A stretch of DNA of 29,854 bases from Proteobacteria bacterium UBA3588 (GCA_002376325.1 DFMR01000060.1:1-29854), one strand, 5' to 3'; positions 1 to 8,546 are shown, counted from the first letter of the stretch. Made by a program: numbers and translations. The notes: generated from the sequence alone by a model not told the origin.

Positions 1-1553
1 TCGCCTTCGTGCAGGGCGCGATCGGCGGTCTCGCCCAGGGCCTGGGCCTTGTCGCGGGTCTGGCCGGAGATGACGCGGATCTCCTCCAGCGTGGCCATGG
101 TCTGGCTGGAGGCGGCGGCCTGTTCCGCCGCGGCGGCGGCCTGCGACGAGGCGGCAGTATGCAGTTGCGCGACGCTGCTGGCGATGTCGCCGGTCGCCTG
201 GACGATTTCGCGGGTCAATTCGCGCAGGCCGCTGGCCATCATGTTGACGTGATAGGCCAGCTCACCCAGCGCCTCGTCATCGTCCCCGGCCTCCACCCGC
301 TGGGTAAGATCGCCGAAGGCGATGAGGCGCAGCTTCTCGCCGATCACATCCACCACCTTGCGGAAGGCGTGAGCCTGGCGCTGCTGCGCGTCGAAGCGGT
401 TGCGCTCGCGCTCGACGGACGCCTGCAGCTGCTGCGCCATGCGGTTGAAGGCGGTGCCGATGTGGGCGAACTCGTCCCCGCCCTCCACCGTTACCCGGCG
501 CGCCAGGCGGCCGTCCGAGAGATCATGCAGCGCCTCCAGCAATCCGCGCACCCGGTGGGTGATGGCGCCGCTGACGCGCAGGGTCAGGAAGAAGGTGACG
601 GCAAGGCCGAGCAAGGTCAGCACCACCGTGGCGATCAGGCCGGCCGCGGCATAATCGCTGCGCCGTGCGCTATCGTTGGTCAGCCGTCCGGCCAATTCGG
701 CGGCGACGCCATTGAGCGCATCGAGATGCGCCGACGCGACCTTGAACCACTCGGCCGGTGTGACGCCCGATAGACCGTTGCGCGCCTGCAAGGCCCGGCT
801 GCGCAATGCGTCGACCCGGCTGGCGGAGGCATCGCCCCGAACCGCCGCGAGCCGCGCCCGCAGCTGCGGTGGAATCTGCCGCTCCAGGCGCCGCAAATAG
901 AGGTGTCGCGCGGTATTTGCCGTTTCCAGCATGTGCCGTTGCGCAGGGGGCAGGCGCTGGGCGTTGAACGCCGCGCCCAGCAGGGTGCGTTCGATATGAA
1001 GCTGTTCCTCCGCCCACAGCAGATCCGAGTAGGCGCCGAACAGGGCGGCCAGGTCGCCCTCGTCGACTGCACGCGGCAGCGACTCGATGATCTCCAGCAA
1101 TGCCGCATTCTGTGCCGAATATTCGGCGACGACGCTATCGGCGCCGATACCGCGCGCGGCGACCGTGCCGCGCCACTTGGCCAGCGTCGCCAGCGGCGGC
1201 AAGGCCCGTTGCAGTGCCGCAGCGAGGTGGGCGTCGTTGCGATCGAACGACCAGTGGCGCAGCTCGGCGATATGCGCGTCGCTGCGCACCTCCTGCTGCC
1301 GCAACGCCGCGCCATAGCGGTCGCCTCCGGACCCCAGATAACGGACGGCGAGATCGCGCTCCTGCTGCAATTGATCTACCGTGGCGCTGATCGCATCCGC
1401 CAATTGCGCCAGCCGTTCTACCCTAACGAGCCCGCCGTAGGCCACGTAGCGATCCGCGGTGGCGGCCAGCGACAACACCGTTACACCGAATACCGGAAAA
1501 AACAGCATCAACAACAGCTTTTGCTTCAGGCTCAACTTATCGAGCAAATGCAT
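1..1553 (-). CDS. NIT-domain methyl-accepting chemotaxis protein (3' part outside window)
   Basis: This is a membrane chemoreceptor, open from ATG at 1553 to the left edge (517 residues seen), so most of the C-terminal signalling domain is missing. It has a first membrane helix at about residues 12-31, then a periplasmic helical region of about 260 residues. That region begins with a motif (LQQERDLAVRYL) typical of the nitrate/nitrite-sensing NIT domain. A second membrane helix follows at about 298-322, then a HAMP region and the start of the MA domain (TLEEIRVISGQTRDKA). This last stretch closely matches the globin-coupled receptor in the same operon, so both may feed the same CheA. The start lies 3 bases after the diguanylate cyclase stop, with GAGGG upstream. 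NIT assignment is by pattern only and the ligand is inferred. Confidence 0.88.
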   Translation of the reverse strand, partial: MHLLDKLSLKQKLLLMLFFPVFGVTVLSLAATADRYVAYGGLVRVERLAQLADAISATVDQLQQERDLAVRYLGSGGDRYGAALRQQEVRSDAHIAELRHWSFDRNDAHLAAALQRALPPLATLAKWRGTVAARGIGADSVVAEYSAQNAALLEIIESLPRAVDEGDLAALFGAYSDLLWAEEQLHIERTLLGAAFNAQRLPPAQRHMLETANTARHLYLRRLERQIPPQLRARLAAVRGDASASRVDALRSRALQARNGLSGVTPAEWFKVASAHLDALNGVAAELAGRLTNDSARRSDYAAAGLIATVVLTLLGLAVTFFLTLRVSGAITHRVRGLLEALHDLSDGRLARRVTVEGGDEFAHIGTAFNRMAQQLQASVERERNRFDAQQRQAHAFRKVVDVIGEKLRLIAFGDLTQRVEAGDDDEALGELAYHVNMMASGLRELTREIVQATGDIASSVAQLHTAASSQAAAAAEQAAASSQTMATLEEIRVISGQTRDKAQALGETADRALHEG

Positions 1554-1556
1554 ACC

Positions 1557-2534
1557 TTACCCTCGGTGAAAATTTCCGCCATCGTCCGTCACCGCGCCGT
1601 CATCGTCGGGACAGACGCGATCGCGACCGCCGCGCTTGGCAGCGTAAAGACGTTGATCCGCCTCGCGCAGCAGCGCTTCGGCATCCTTGGGCGATTGTTG
1701 CGGATCGTACAGGGCGACGCCGACACTGCAGGTGACGGTGCCCGGCTCCAGATCGGCGATAGCCATGGCGCGTACATCCTGGCGGATGCGCTGCGCGATG
1801 ACGATCGCATGTTGCAGATTGCAGCGCGGCAGAAAAGCCGCGAACTCCTCGCCGCCGTAGCGCACCAGGATGTCCGACTCGCGCAGCTGTGCCATCACCG
1901 CCACGGCGAACGCCTGCAGGATCTCGTCGCCGCGCTGATGGCCGAGGCTGTCATTGAGACGCTTGAAGCGATCGAGATCGATCATCAGGCAGGCCAGGGA
2001 GGTGTTGTCGCGAGTCGCATCCTTGAGCTTTTGCGCCAGCCACTCCCACATGAAACGGCGGTTGAACAGGTTGGTGAGCGGGTCGCGCAGACTCACTTCG
2101 CGAAACCGTCGCATCACGTCGTTGGCCGCGGCCGCGCGCACTACCGTCTCGGTGACGTCCTGAATGATCACCAAGGCACAATGGCTGCCGGCGCTGCCGG
2201 ACAACGGCAGCACACTGACCTTCTGCTGCATCAAGGTGACGCCGTAGTGTTCGGATAACGGGACCTTGATCGGCAACAGCAGGCGATTGAGGGCCTGCGA
2301 CAGCACATGAGGGATGCGGTAATCGATGGCCTGCCCCACCGCCGACTGAAAGCGTTCGTTGCTCCAGCCGGGAAACAGATCTTCCAGCCGTTGCTGCGCC
2401 GCCTGCTGTGCGCTGATGCCGCTCTTTTCCGCCAGCCATTCGTTCCAGTAGCGGATGCGCCGCTCTGCATCCAGCACGAATAGGCCCATGGGCAGATGTT
2501 CGCAGATCAGGCGAAAGTCGAATTCCTCGTCCAT
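1557..2534 (-). CDS. PAS-GGDEF diguanylate cyclase
   Basis: This predicted cytoplasmic enzyme joins two GTP into cyclic di-GMP. The 325-residue protein has a PAS-like sensor domain at about 7-128, a short helical linker, and a GGDEF domain at about 145-305. The active-site loop is GGEEF (227-231), a catalytically competent form. An RESD motif (218-221) lies exactly five residues upstream and is the inhibitory I-site for product feedback. There is no receiver domain, unlike WspR, so it cannot be phosphorylated directly by the CheA of this operon. Control would have to come through the PAS domain or through protein contact. ATG at 2534 is chosen because it lies 4 bases after the cheC stop. An upstream extension to 2573 would overlap cheC and has no similarity to a known domain. 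Confidence 0.93.
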   Translation of the reverse strand: MDEEFDFRLICEHLPMGLFVLDAERRIRYWNEWLAEKSGISAQQAAQQRLEDLFPGWSNERFQSAVGQAIDYRIPHVLSQALNRLLLPIKVPLSEHYGVTLMQQKVSVLPLSGSAGSHCALVIIQDVTETVVRAAAANDVMRRFREVSLRDPLTNLFNRRFMWEWLAQKLKDATRDNTSLACLMIDLDRFKRLNDSLGHQRGDEILQAFAVAVMAQLRESDILVRYGGEEFAAFLPRCNLQHAIVIAQRIRQDVRAMAIADLEPGTVTCSVGVALYDPQQSPKDAEALLREADQRLYAAKRGGRDRVCPDDDGAVTDDGGNFHRG

Positions 2535-2538
2535 GACC

Positions 2539-3171
2539 TCACACGTCGCCTCCGAACTGTTGCAGCATGGCATCGATACGGGCCAACAGCTCTTCCGCCG
2601 AGTTCACCTTGAGCACCACCATCAGTGTGCCGGAGACGTCCCGTTGCGCCGCGTGCAGTACCGTTTCGATCACGACCACCACCATCTCTTCCACCTCATC
2701 GGCCACCGGCAGCCGGAACAGCAGCTCCTCCACGGTGCCTTCGGTGTAGTAAGGCAATGACAGCTTCAATTCCGCCCCCACCAGGTCGGCCAGCATGGTG
2801 GCGAAGGTGGCGATGATGATGTTGCCCACTTCGGTCATCGCCTCGTGTTCGTATTCGCGCAGCGCCTCTGCCAGCATCGGTCCGGCCTCGCAGATCAAGG
2901 CATGGATCAGCGCCTTGCTGTCGCGGTTGTGGAAGATCAGGTGCACCCGCCCCTGCAACGCACCGCTCAACACCTGGTAGACCGAGGCGATGGTGCCGTC
3001 GCCGTCCGCCGTCAATCGTTCGCGCAGCTCAGGCAGCGGCAGGATCTCCACCCGCGGGACGGTGATGTCGATGGTATCGCTAAGCAGCAACGAGAGCTGC
3101 TTGGCAGCACGGCTGGCACTGATATTGGCCAGCTCGCCCAGGGCGTCGCGCTGCAGGTCGGTCAGTTTCAC
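2539..3171 (-). CDS. cheC: CheC-like CheY-phosphate phosphatase
   Basis: The 210-residue protein belongs to the CheC/CheX/FliY phosphatase family, which removes phosphate from phospho-CheY. It has two copies of the family active-site signature: ELANI with Glu13 and Asn16, and EVGNI with Glu114 and Asn117. This two-site layout is that of CheC rather than the single-site CheX. The start is GTG at 3171 and overlaps the stop of the stand-alone receiver (GTGA), which implies translational coupling with its likely substrate. CheC usually pairs with CheD for full activity, but no cheD is in the window. CheC is best known from Firmicutes, Thermotoga and archaea and is less typical of gammaproteobacteria, where CheZ is the usual phosphatase. 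Confidence 0.88.
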   Translation of the reverse strand: MKLTDLQRDALGELANISASRAAKQLSLLLSDTIDITVPRVEILPLPELRERLTADGDGTIASVYQVLSGALQGRVHLIFHNRDSKALIHALICEAGPMLAEALREYEHEAMTEVGNIIIATFATMLADLVGAELKLSLPYYTEGTVEELLFRLPVADEVEEMVVVVIETVLHAAQRDVSGTLMVVLKVNSAEELLARIDAMLQQFGGDV

Positions 3172-3527
3172 AATCCCGCCTCGGTCAGGGCCTGTTCCAG
3201 TTTGGCGCGGGTGATCGGTTTCTCCAGCACACCGCGGATCCCCGCCTCCTGCGCTGCCGCCAGCACGCTCTGCTGGGTATTGGCCGTGAGCAGGAAACAG
3301 GTGGCCTCCACGCCGGCATCGGCCAGGGTACGAGCGATCTCCACGCCGTTCTTCCCCGGCATGTTGTAGTCGAGAAAGACCAGGTCGGGATGTTCGGCGC
3401 CGACGCGCTCCATCGCCTGCTCCAGGTTGGCGGCCTCGACGATACGATAATCGCCCTCTTTGGGCATGTGAGCCTTGAACAGCAGCCGAGAGGTTGCGCT
3501 GTCGTCCACCACCAGTATCGTTTTCAT
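3168..3527 (-). CDS. Stand-alone receiver (CheY-like) response regulator
   Basis: The single-domain response regulator has 119 residues. It keeps the acidic pair Asp8-Asp9, the phospho-acceptor Asp53 (FLDYNMPG), the switch Thr81 and the conserved Lys103 (EKP). It has no output domain, so it acts by protein contact or as a phosphate sink. It is placed directly between cheB and cheC. A strong GGGGAGGAG ribosome site lies about 4-8 bases before the ATG. Its 3' end overlaps cheC by four bases. The expected circuit is phosphorylation by the upstream hybrid CheA and dephosphorylation by CheC. Whether it contacts a flagellar motor, the cyclase or nothing else cannot be told from sequence. Confidence 0.94.
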   Translation of the reverse strand: MKTILVVDDSATSRLLFKAHMPKEGDYRIVEAANLEQAMERVGAEHPDLVFLDYNMPGKNGVEIARTLADAGVEATCFLLTANTQQSVLAAAQEAGIRGVLEKPITRAKLEQALTEAGL

Positions 3528-3631
3528 TGTTCTCCTCCCCTTGTCATATCAAGCGTCGTCGGCAGTCGTATCGTCGCCGCCTGCGCCCGCTGCGACTGTT
3601 CCGCCAGTTCGGCGCAGAAGGCCGCCCTCAC
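3524..3631 (-). CDS. Possible 35-residue small protein stitched between cheB and the receiver
   Basis: This short ORF starts with GTG at 3631, overlapping the cheB stop (GTGA). It ends at 3524 with a TGA overlapping the ATG of the receiver gene (ATGA). A perfect GGAGG (3639-3643) lies 7 bases before the GTG, inside the end of cheB. The peptide is amphipathic in its first half (AELAEQSQRAQAA) with no membrane helix and no recognised domain. Exact coupling at both ends and the good ribosome site argue that ribosomes translate it. It could be a functional micro-protein, or simply a coupling leader that carries ribosomes from cheB to the receiver. No family is recognised and peptide function is unknown. 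Confidence 0.5.
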   Translation of the reverse strand: MRAAFCAELAEQSQRAQAATIRLPTTLDMTRGGEQ

Positions 3632-4695
3632 GCGCGGGCCTCCATGTCGATGGCCATCTCCGCATAGCGACACAACCGCGGCGCGATACGCTCCAGCGGC
3701 AACACCTGCTCTGCGGCACCCAAGGCACGGGCGGCAGCCGGCATACCGTTCACCACGCAACTCTCTTCGTCCTGCACCACGGTGACGCAGCCGGCGCGGT
3801 GCATCTCCAGCAATCCTTCGGCACCGTCCGCCCCCATACCGGTCAGCACAACCCCCACCGCATTACCGGCACAACAGGCGGCGACCGAACGGAACAGCGG
3901 CGTGGCCGAGGGGCGGATGTTGTCCACCGGCGGCGTATCCTTCAGCACCGCCATCAGGCTCCGGCCAATGCGCTGGACCTGTAGGTGATGATCGTCCGGA
4001 GCGAAATAGGCGTGCCCGGACAACAGTTCGTCGCCGTGTTGCGCCACCCGGCATAGCGGCCCGCTGTAACCATTGAGCCAGTCGACCAACCCCTGTACAA
4101 ATCCTCGGCCGATGTGCTGCACCAGCACCAGCGGCACGGATAGATCCTTGGGCAAGGCCGCCAAGATCGTGCGCAGCGCCTGCGGTCCGCCGGTGGACGA
4201 TCCGATGGCGATGAGATCGCAGCGCCGTGCCACGGGCGACGATACCGATACGGTCCGCGCCGGTTGTGGTGCGACCCAACGCCGCCGCCGCACCAGTTTC
4301 ACCTCGGCCATGGCGCGCACGGTGGTGACCAGCTCGCGCCGTATCTGTTCGAAATCAGGATGGTTGATGCCGCGCGGCTTTTCGATCACCGCCAGTGCCC
4401 CCTCCTCCACGGCGCGGAAGGTGATGCGCAGGTCTTCGTCGTCGACACTTGAACTCACCACTACGATGGGCACCGGCCGGGTCGACATGATTTCGCGCGT
4501 CGCCTCGAAACCGTCCATCACCGGCATGCGGATATCCATGGTGATCATCTCGGGCCGCAACCGCGCCGCCAGTTCCACCGCCTCGCGACCGTTGCGCGCG
4601 TGGCCCACCACCTCGAAATCCGCCTCCTGCTCGAAGATCGCCTTGAGCAGCAGCGCCACCACGGTGGAGTCTTCAGTGATCAATATCCGTATCAT
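3628..4695 (-). CDS. cheB: CheB chemoreceptor glutamate methylesterase/deamidase
   Basis: CheB removes methyl groups from receptor glutamates and deamidates glutamines, resetting receptor activity once phosphorylated by CheA. The 355-residue protein has an N-terminal receiver with Asp54 (ITMDIRMP) and a C-terminal methylesterase domain. Its catalytic triad is visible: Ser167 (GSSTGG), His194 (VQHIG) and Asp290 (GMGADGAEG). Length matches the family. ATG at 4695 is chosen because a GAGGGAG ribosome site precedes it and the receiver begins at once (MIRILITEDS). A longer frame would run into cheA. In Wsp systems this gene is WspF, whose loss locks the pathway on. It lies 10 bases after cheA. Confidence 0.97.
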   Translation of the reverse strand: MIRILITEDSTVVALLLKAIFEQEADFEVVGHARNGREAVELAARLRPEMITMDIRMPVMDGFEATREIMSTRPVPIVVVSSSVDDEDLRITFRAVEEGALAVIEKPRGINHPDFEQIRRELVTTVRAMAEVKLVRRRRWVAPQPARTVSVSSPVARRCDLIAIGSSTGGPQALRTILAALPKDLSVPLVLVQHIGRGFVQGLVDWLNGYSGPLCRVAQHGDELLSGHAYFAPDDHHLQVQRIGRSLMAVLKDTPPVDNIRPSATPLFRSVAACCAGNAVGVVLTGMGADGAEGLLEMHRAGCVTVVQDEESCVVNGMPAAARALGAAEQVLPLERIAPRLCRYAEMAIDMEARA

Positions 4696-4705
4696 CGCTC
4701 CCTCG

Positions 4706-6985
4706 CTAACCGACCAGCCGCTGCACCAGTTCCAACAGCGCACCGGTCTCGAATTGTGACTTCACCACATAGGCGTCGGCCCCCGCCTCGATACCGCGCC
4801 GCTTGTCGCTCTCGTTATCCAGCGAGGTGACGATGATCACCGGGATATGGCGGAAGCTGTCGCTCTGTTTGATCTTGGCGGTCAGCTCGAAACCGTCCAT
4901 CAACGGCATCTGCACATCGCTCACCACCAGATCGATGCGGTTGCTCTGCAGCAGCTCCCAGGCCTGCCGGCCATGGGTGGCGACGGTGACTCGGTAGCCG
5001 TTCTTCTCCAGGATGCTGCGCTCCAGCATGCGGGTGGTGATGGAGTCGTCGGCCACCAGTACATGGGGCGTTGCGCGCCCCGCCGGCGCGGCAGCCGCGC
5101 TGCCGAGACCCGCGTTCGCCGCCGTTCCCAGGGCCGAGGCCACTAGATCGGCTGGGTTGAGCACCATCATGATGGCGCCGGCGCCGGTCAGCGCGGCACC
5201 CCCCACGTTGCGCACCGTGCGCAGCGGCCAGCCCAGCCGCTTCACCACGATCTCCCGATCGCGCACCACCTCATCGACCAGCAGTGCAATCAGGCGCCAG
5301 CCGTGGGAGACGATCAGCACCGACAGGCGCTGCGGATCGGCCAGCAGCGACGCTCCCTGCTCCAGCACCAGACCGAGGTCGCGCAGCGGCACCGGTCGTC
5401 CCTGATACAATACCACCTGGCTCGCTTCCACCGTCTTGACCGCATCGCGCGGCAGATCCAACACCTGTTCCACCGCCGTTTCCGGGACCAGATATTCGCT
5501 GCCGGCGGCGCGCACCACCAGCGCCTGATCGGTAGCCAGGGTCAGCGGCAGGTCGAGGAGGAACGTTGTGCCCTTGCCCGGCTCGCTCTCCACCCGCACC
5601 TGTCCCTTGAGCATCTGGATGTTGGCCTTCACCACATCGAGCCCGACGCCCCGTCCCGACACTGCCGTCACCTGCTCACGGCTGCTGAAACCGGGGCGGA
5701 AGATGATCTCCATGCGCTGCGCCCGCTCCATGGTGCGCAGTTCGTCTTCGCTCAATACGCCCTTCTGTAGCGCCAGCCGCGCGACCGCGTCGAAGTCGAT
5801 GCCTGCGCCGTCGTCCTCCAGCCGCAGATGGATACGCGAACCGGCGCTGCTCACGGTCAGCCGCACCTGTCCGCGCGGCGATTTGTCCGCGGCCTGGCGC
5901 TGTGCCGGCGTCTCGATGCCGTGGTCGATGGCGTTGCGCAACAGGTGGGTAAGCGGGTCTTTGACGGCGTCCAGGATCACGCGGTCCAGCTCCACCTCGT
6001 CGCCGCTCACCGTAAAATCGATCTCTTTATACAGCTCGCGCGCCATGTCGCGCGCCGAGCGCACCAGCGGGCGCAGCAGGTGGGAGGCGCGGACCAGACG
6101 CAGCATGCGTACGTTGTGCTGCAGGCTGCCGGCCAGCTGATGAAAACGGCGCGTCGTGCCGCGCAGCCCCTTGTAGGTGTCGCTGCCGAGCCCGCGCAAC
6201 GTGCCCAGCAGCTCGTCCTGCTCGCGCAGCGCCGAGTAGAGTTCGCCGTCCTCGGTCCCTGCCGCCATCTCGAACAGCGGGTGGACCCGCTGCCATACCT
6301 GGGTCAGGTGCACCAGATGGCGCTCCAGCTGCCGCACCCGGGCCAGGTGTTCCGCCATCTCCGAGCGGGTCACCTCCAGCTCTTCGGACAGCGCCGATAC
6401 CGTCCGCATCCGCGCCAGATCGACCCGCAGCACTTCGATACCCGGCGCGACGGGTTCCGCCGTCTGCGGCTGTTCCACCATCGCCGGTGGCGCCGGCTCG
6501 GCAGACGGTTTCGGCACCTTTGCCTCCGAGGGAGTCTGCGGCGTTTTCGCCGCCTCCGGTTCCGCCGTCTGCTCCAGCTCAACCGTCTGCATACGCTGCA
6601 TCAGCTCCTGATACAACTGCTCCAGTGGCGTGGCCAATGCCGCGCCCGGCGCCCAGCTCTTATAGATGCTGCGCATCCCGTCCAACGCGGCCAGCGACAC
6701 ATCCACCAGCGCCGGCGGCGGGTTGTCGCCCGAGCGCTTGAGTCGGCTGAACAGCGACTCCAGTTGATGCGCCAGTTCCGCCACCGCGTCGGCGCCGATG
6801 CCGCGCGCAGCCCCCTTGATGTTGTGGGCAGCACGGAACACCGTGTCGTAGGCGCTGACCTTGCGCTCCGGCGGCAGCCCCTTCTCCAGCTGCAACAGCT
6901 CGACGGTCACCACCTGGAGCTGTTCCTCCAGCTCCACCGCAAAGGCGGCCAGCAACTGCTGGATGATTTCCGGTTCCAGTTCCAT
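4706..6985 (-). CDS. cheA: Hybrid CheA histidine kinase with C-terminal receiver (WspE-like)
   Basis: The 759-residue kinase takes signals from receptor arrays and passes phosphate to response regulators. In order: an Hpt domain (about 1-115) with phospho-acceptor His54 in AAHNIKGAARGIG; a Pro/Ala/Glu-rich linker (about 135-185); a dimerisation region; and a HATPase domain with N box (Asn351), G1 DDGAGID (391-397) and G2 GRGVGLD (444-450). A CheW-like P5 domain (about 485-620) and a receiver (about 640-759) with Asp690 follow. There is no clear P2 domain, as in Wsp-type CheA. The attached receiver may act as a phosphate sink or internal relay. ATG at 6985 is preferred over an upstream GTG at 7015, because the Hpt helix begins there and the longer start would overlap the receptor gene. 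Confidence 0.96.
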   Translation of the reverse strand: MELEPEIIQQLLAAFAVELEEQLQVVTVELLQLEKGLPPERKVSAYDTVFRAAHNIKGAARGIGADAVAELAHQLESLFSRLKRSGDNPPPALVDVSLAALDGMRSIYKSWAPGAALATPLEQLYQELMQRMQTVELEQTAEPEAAKTPQTPSEAKVPKPSAEPAPPAMVEQPQTAEPVAPGIEVLRVDLARMRTVSALSEELEVTRSEMAEHLARVRQLERHLVHLTQVWQRVHPLFEMAAGTEDGELYSALREQDELLGTLRGLGSDTYKGLRGTTRRFHQLAGSLQHNVRMLRLVRASHLLRPLVRSARDMARELYKEIDFTVSGDEVELDRVILDAVKDPLTHLLRNAIDHGIETPAQRQAADKSPRGQVRLTVSSAGSRIHLRLEDDGAGIDFDAVARLALQKGVLSEDELRTMERAQRMEIIFRPGFSSREQVTAVSGRGVGLDVVKANIQMLKGQVRVESEPGKGTTFLLDLPLTLATDQALVVRAAGSEYLVPETAVEQVLDLPRDAVKTVEASQVVLYQGRPVPLRDLGLVLEQGASLLADPQRLSVLIVSHGWRLIALLVDEVVRDREIVVKRLGWPLRTVRNVGGAALTGAGAIMMVLNPADLVASALGTAANAGLGSAAAAPAGRATPHVLVADDSITTRMLERSILEKNGYRVTVATHGRQAWELLQSNRIDLVVSDVQMPLMDGFELTAKIKQSDSFRHIPVIIVTSLDNESDKRRGIEAGADAYVVKSQFETGALLELVQRLVG

Positions 6986-6992
6986 CGGCGGC

Positions 6993-8546
6993 TTACACCT
7001 TGTAGGCGGCGGCACTGGCGCGCAGCGCGGCGGCGATCTCGCCCAGATTCAGCGCCGTCTGCTTGGTCTGCTGGGTGGCGGCCAGGAACTGCTTGGTGGC
7101 GCCGTTGATGTCCTTCATGGCCGCGGCGATCTGGTCGATGCCGGAGAACTCCTGGCCCACCGCCGCCACGATCTGCTGGCCCGCCAGCGCGGTTTCGCGG
7201 ATCACCTGGGTCAGGTCGCGCATCGCCTCCCCGGCCTCATCCACCAGGCGCATGCCGTCGTCCACCCCTTTGATGCCCTCCTCGGTGGCCATCACCGAGC
7301 GGTCGGTGGCGCGCTGGATATCGTGCAGGATGGTGCGGATCTGGGTGGTGGCCTCCTGCGACTGATCGGCCAGATCCCTGACCTCGCTGGCCACCACGGC
7401 GAAGCCCTTGCCCGCCTCGCCCACCTTGCTCGCCTCGATGGAGGCGTTGAGCGCCAGTATCTTGAGTTGCTGCGCCAGGTTGCTGACCAGTCCGGTGATG
7501 TCGCCGATCTGCTGGGTCTGTTCCGACAGGGCGAGGATGTTGCGGGCGATGGATTCCACCTTGTTGCGGATATCCTGCATCGCCGCGGCACTGCCCTGCA
7601 CCGTCTGCACGCCGCGCTCACCCTCCTCGCGGGTACGCTCCGCCGCCTGACCCAGGCTGTGGGCCTTGTCGCGGGTCTGATTGGAAGTAACGCGGATCTC
7701 TTCCAGGGTGGTGGCGGTCTCGCTCACTGCGCTGGCCTGCTGTGCCGCGCCGGCCGACTGGGAACTGACCGATTGCTGCAACTCTTCCGTCGCCACCATG
7801 GTGGAACTGCTGGCCTCGTTCACCGCGCGCGCCATGCTCGCCAGCTTGTTCACCATGTCGTTGAGCTGATCGCCCAGGCTGGCCAGTTCGTCGTCGCCGG
7901 TCACCTCGATACGGTGGGTGAGATCGCCGGTGGCGACGTTGGCGATGAAGCGGCGGTAGCCGACCACCCGCCGGTCCACGTCGATCCGGGACATGCTTGC
8001 CGCATCGACGCTCCGTGTCAGGCTGCGCACGTAGGTGTCGAGGGCGAGCTGGGAGTCGAGCGAGAGCAGTTTGGTGATGGCCTGCGCCGCCCGTTCCTGC
8101 CTGCCGCGATTCCAGGGATAGCGTTTGCGCGCCAGCGGCAGCAGCAACTGGCTGTAAACGCTGTAGCTGCCCAGGTACCAACGCGGGTCGAGACCGATGC
8201 GGTAGTGCACCACGCCGACCCGCAGGCGCTGCTCCAGGTAGGCTGCACCGTAATCACCGCCGAACAGGGTCCGCAGGTAATGCCGCTGAGTGGTCTTGAG
8301 CCGTTCGATGGTGGAACCGGAAGCGCGGATCAGCGCCACCAGTTCGGGAAAGCCTTCGATATTTTCATAAAAGCGATCGACCGTTGCGTCGACATGACGC
8401 TCGGCGATGTCGCCCATCTCCCGCAGCAGCACCGCATCTTCGCTGCCAAAGCCGACGAAGCGCTGACGCTGGCGCCACGCCTCCATGTCGATACCCATCG
8501 CGGCCACGGCCGCTGTAATGTCGGCGCTGTCTTGTTGTTCGTTCAT
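6993..8546 (-). CDS. Soluble globin-coupled methyl-accepting chemotaxis protein (HemAT-like)
   Basis: The predicted haem-based oxygen/redox receptor has 517 residues and no membrane helix, so it should be cytoplasmic. Residues about 15-175 form a protoglobin sensor. It contains B10-type Tyr60 (DRFYENI) and proximal F8 His114 (VVHYRIGLDPRWYLG), the positions that bind oxygen and haem in HemAT. A HAMP-like segment (about 195-245) leads into a methyl-accepting coiled coil. The signalling hairpin tip is ILALNASIEASKVGEAGKGFAVVASEVRDLA, abbreviated here as residues 363-393. No C-terminal CheR-tethering pentapeptide is seen. ATG at 8546 is chosen over an upstream TTG at 8588 because it has a G-rich ribosome site and starts at a normal globin N-terminus. 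It occupies the place of wspA in the operon. Confidence 0.95.
   Translation of the reverse strand: MNEQQDSADITAAVAAMGIDMEAWRQRQRFVGFGSEDAVLLREMGDIAERHVDATVDRFYENIEGFPELVALIRASGSTIERLKTTQRHYLRTLFGGDYGAAYLEQRLRVGVVHYRIGLDPRWYLGSYSVYSQLLLPLARKRYPWNRGRQERAAQAITKLLSLDSQLALDTYVRSLTRSVDAASMSRIDVDRRVVGYRRFIANVATGDLTHRIEVTGDDELASLGDQLNDMVNKLASMARAVNEASSSTMVATEELQQSVSSQSAGAAQQASAVSETATTLEEIRVTSNQTRDKAHSLGQAAERTREEGERGVQTVQGSAAAMQDIRNKVESIARNILALSEQTQQIGDITGLVSNLAQQLKILALNASIEASKVGEAGKGFAVVASEVRDLADQSQEATTQIRTILHDIQRATDRSVMATEEGIKGVDDGMRLVDEAGEAMRDLTQVIRETALAGQQIVAAVGQEFSGIDQIAAAMKDINGATKQFLAATQQTKQTALNLGEIAAALRASAAAYKV

Noticed and set aside
903..2258. A 451-codon plus-strand frame
   Set aside because: Antisense to the NIT receptor and the diguanylate cyclase, both with clear domains.
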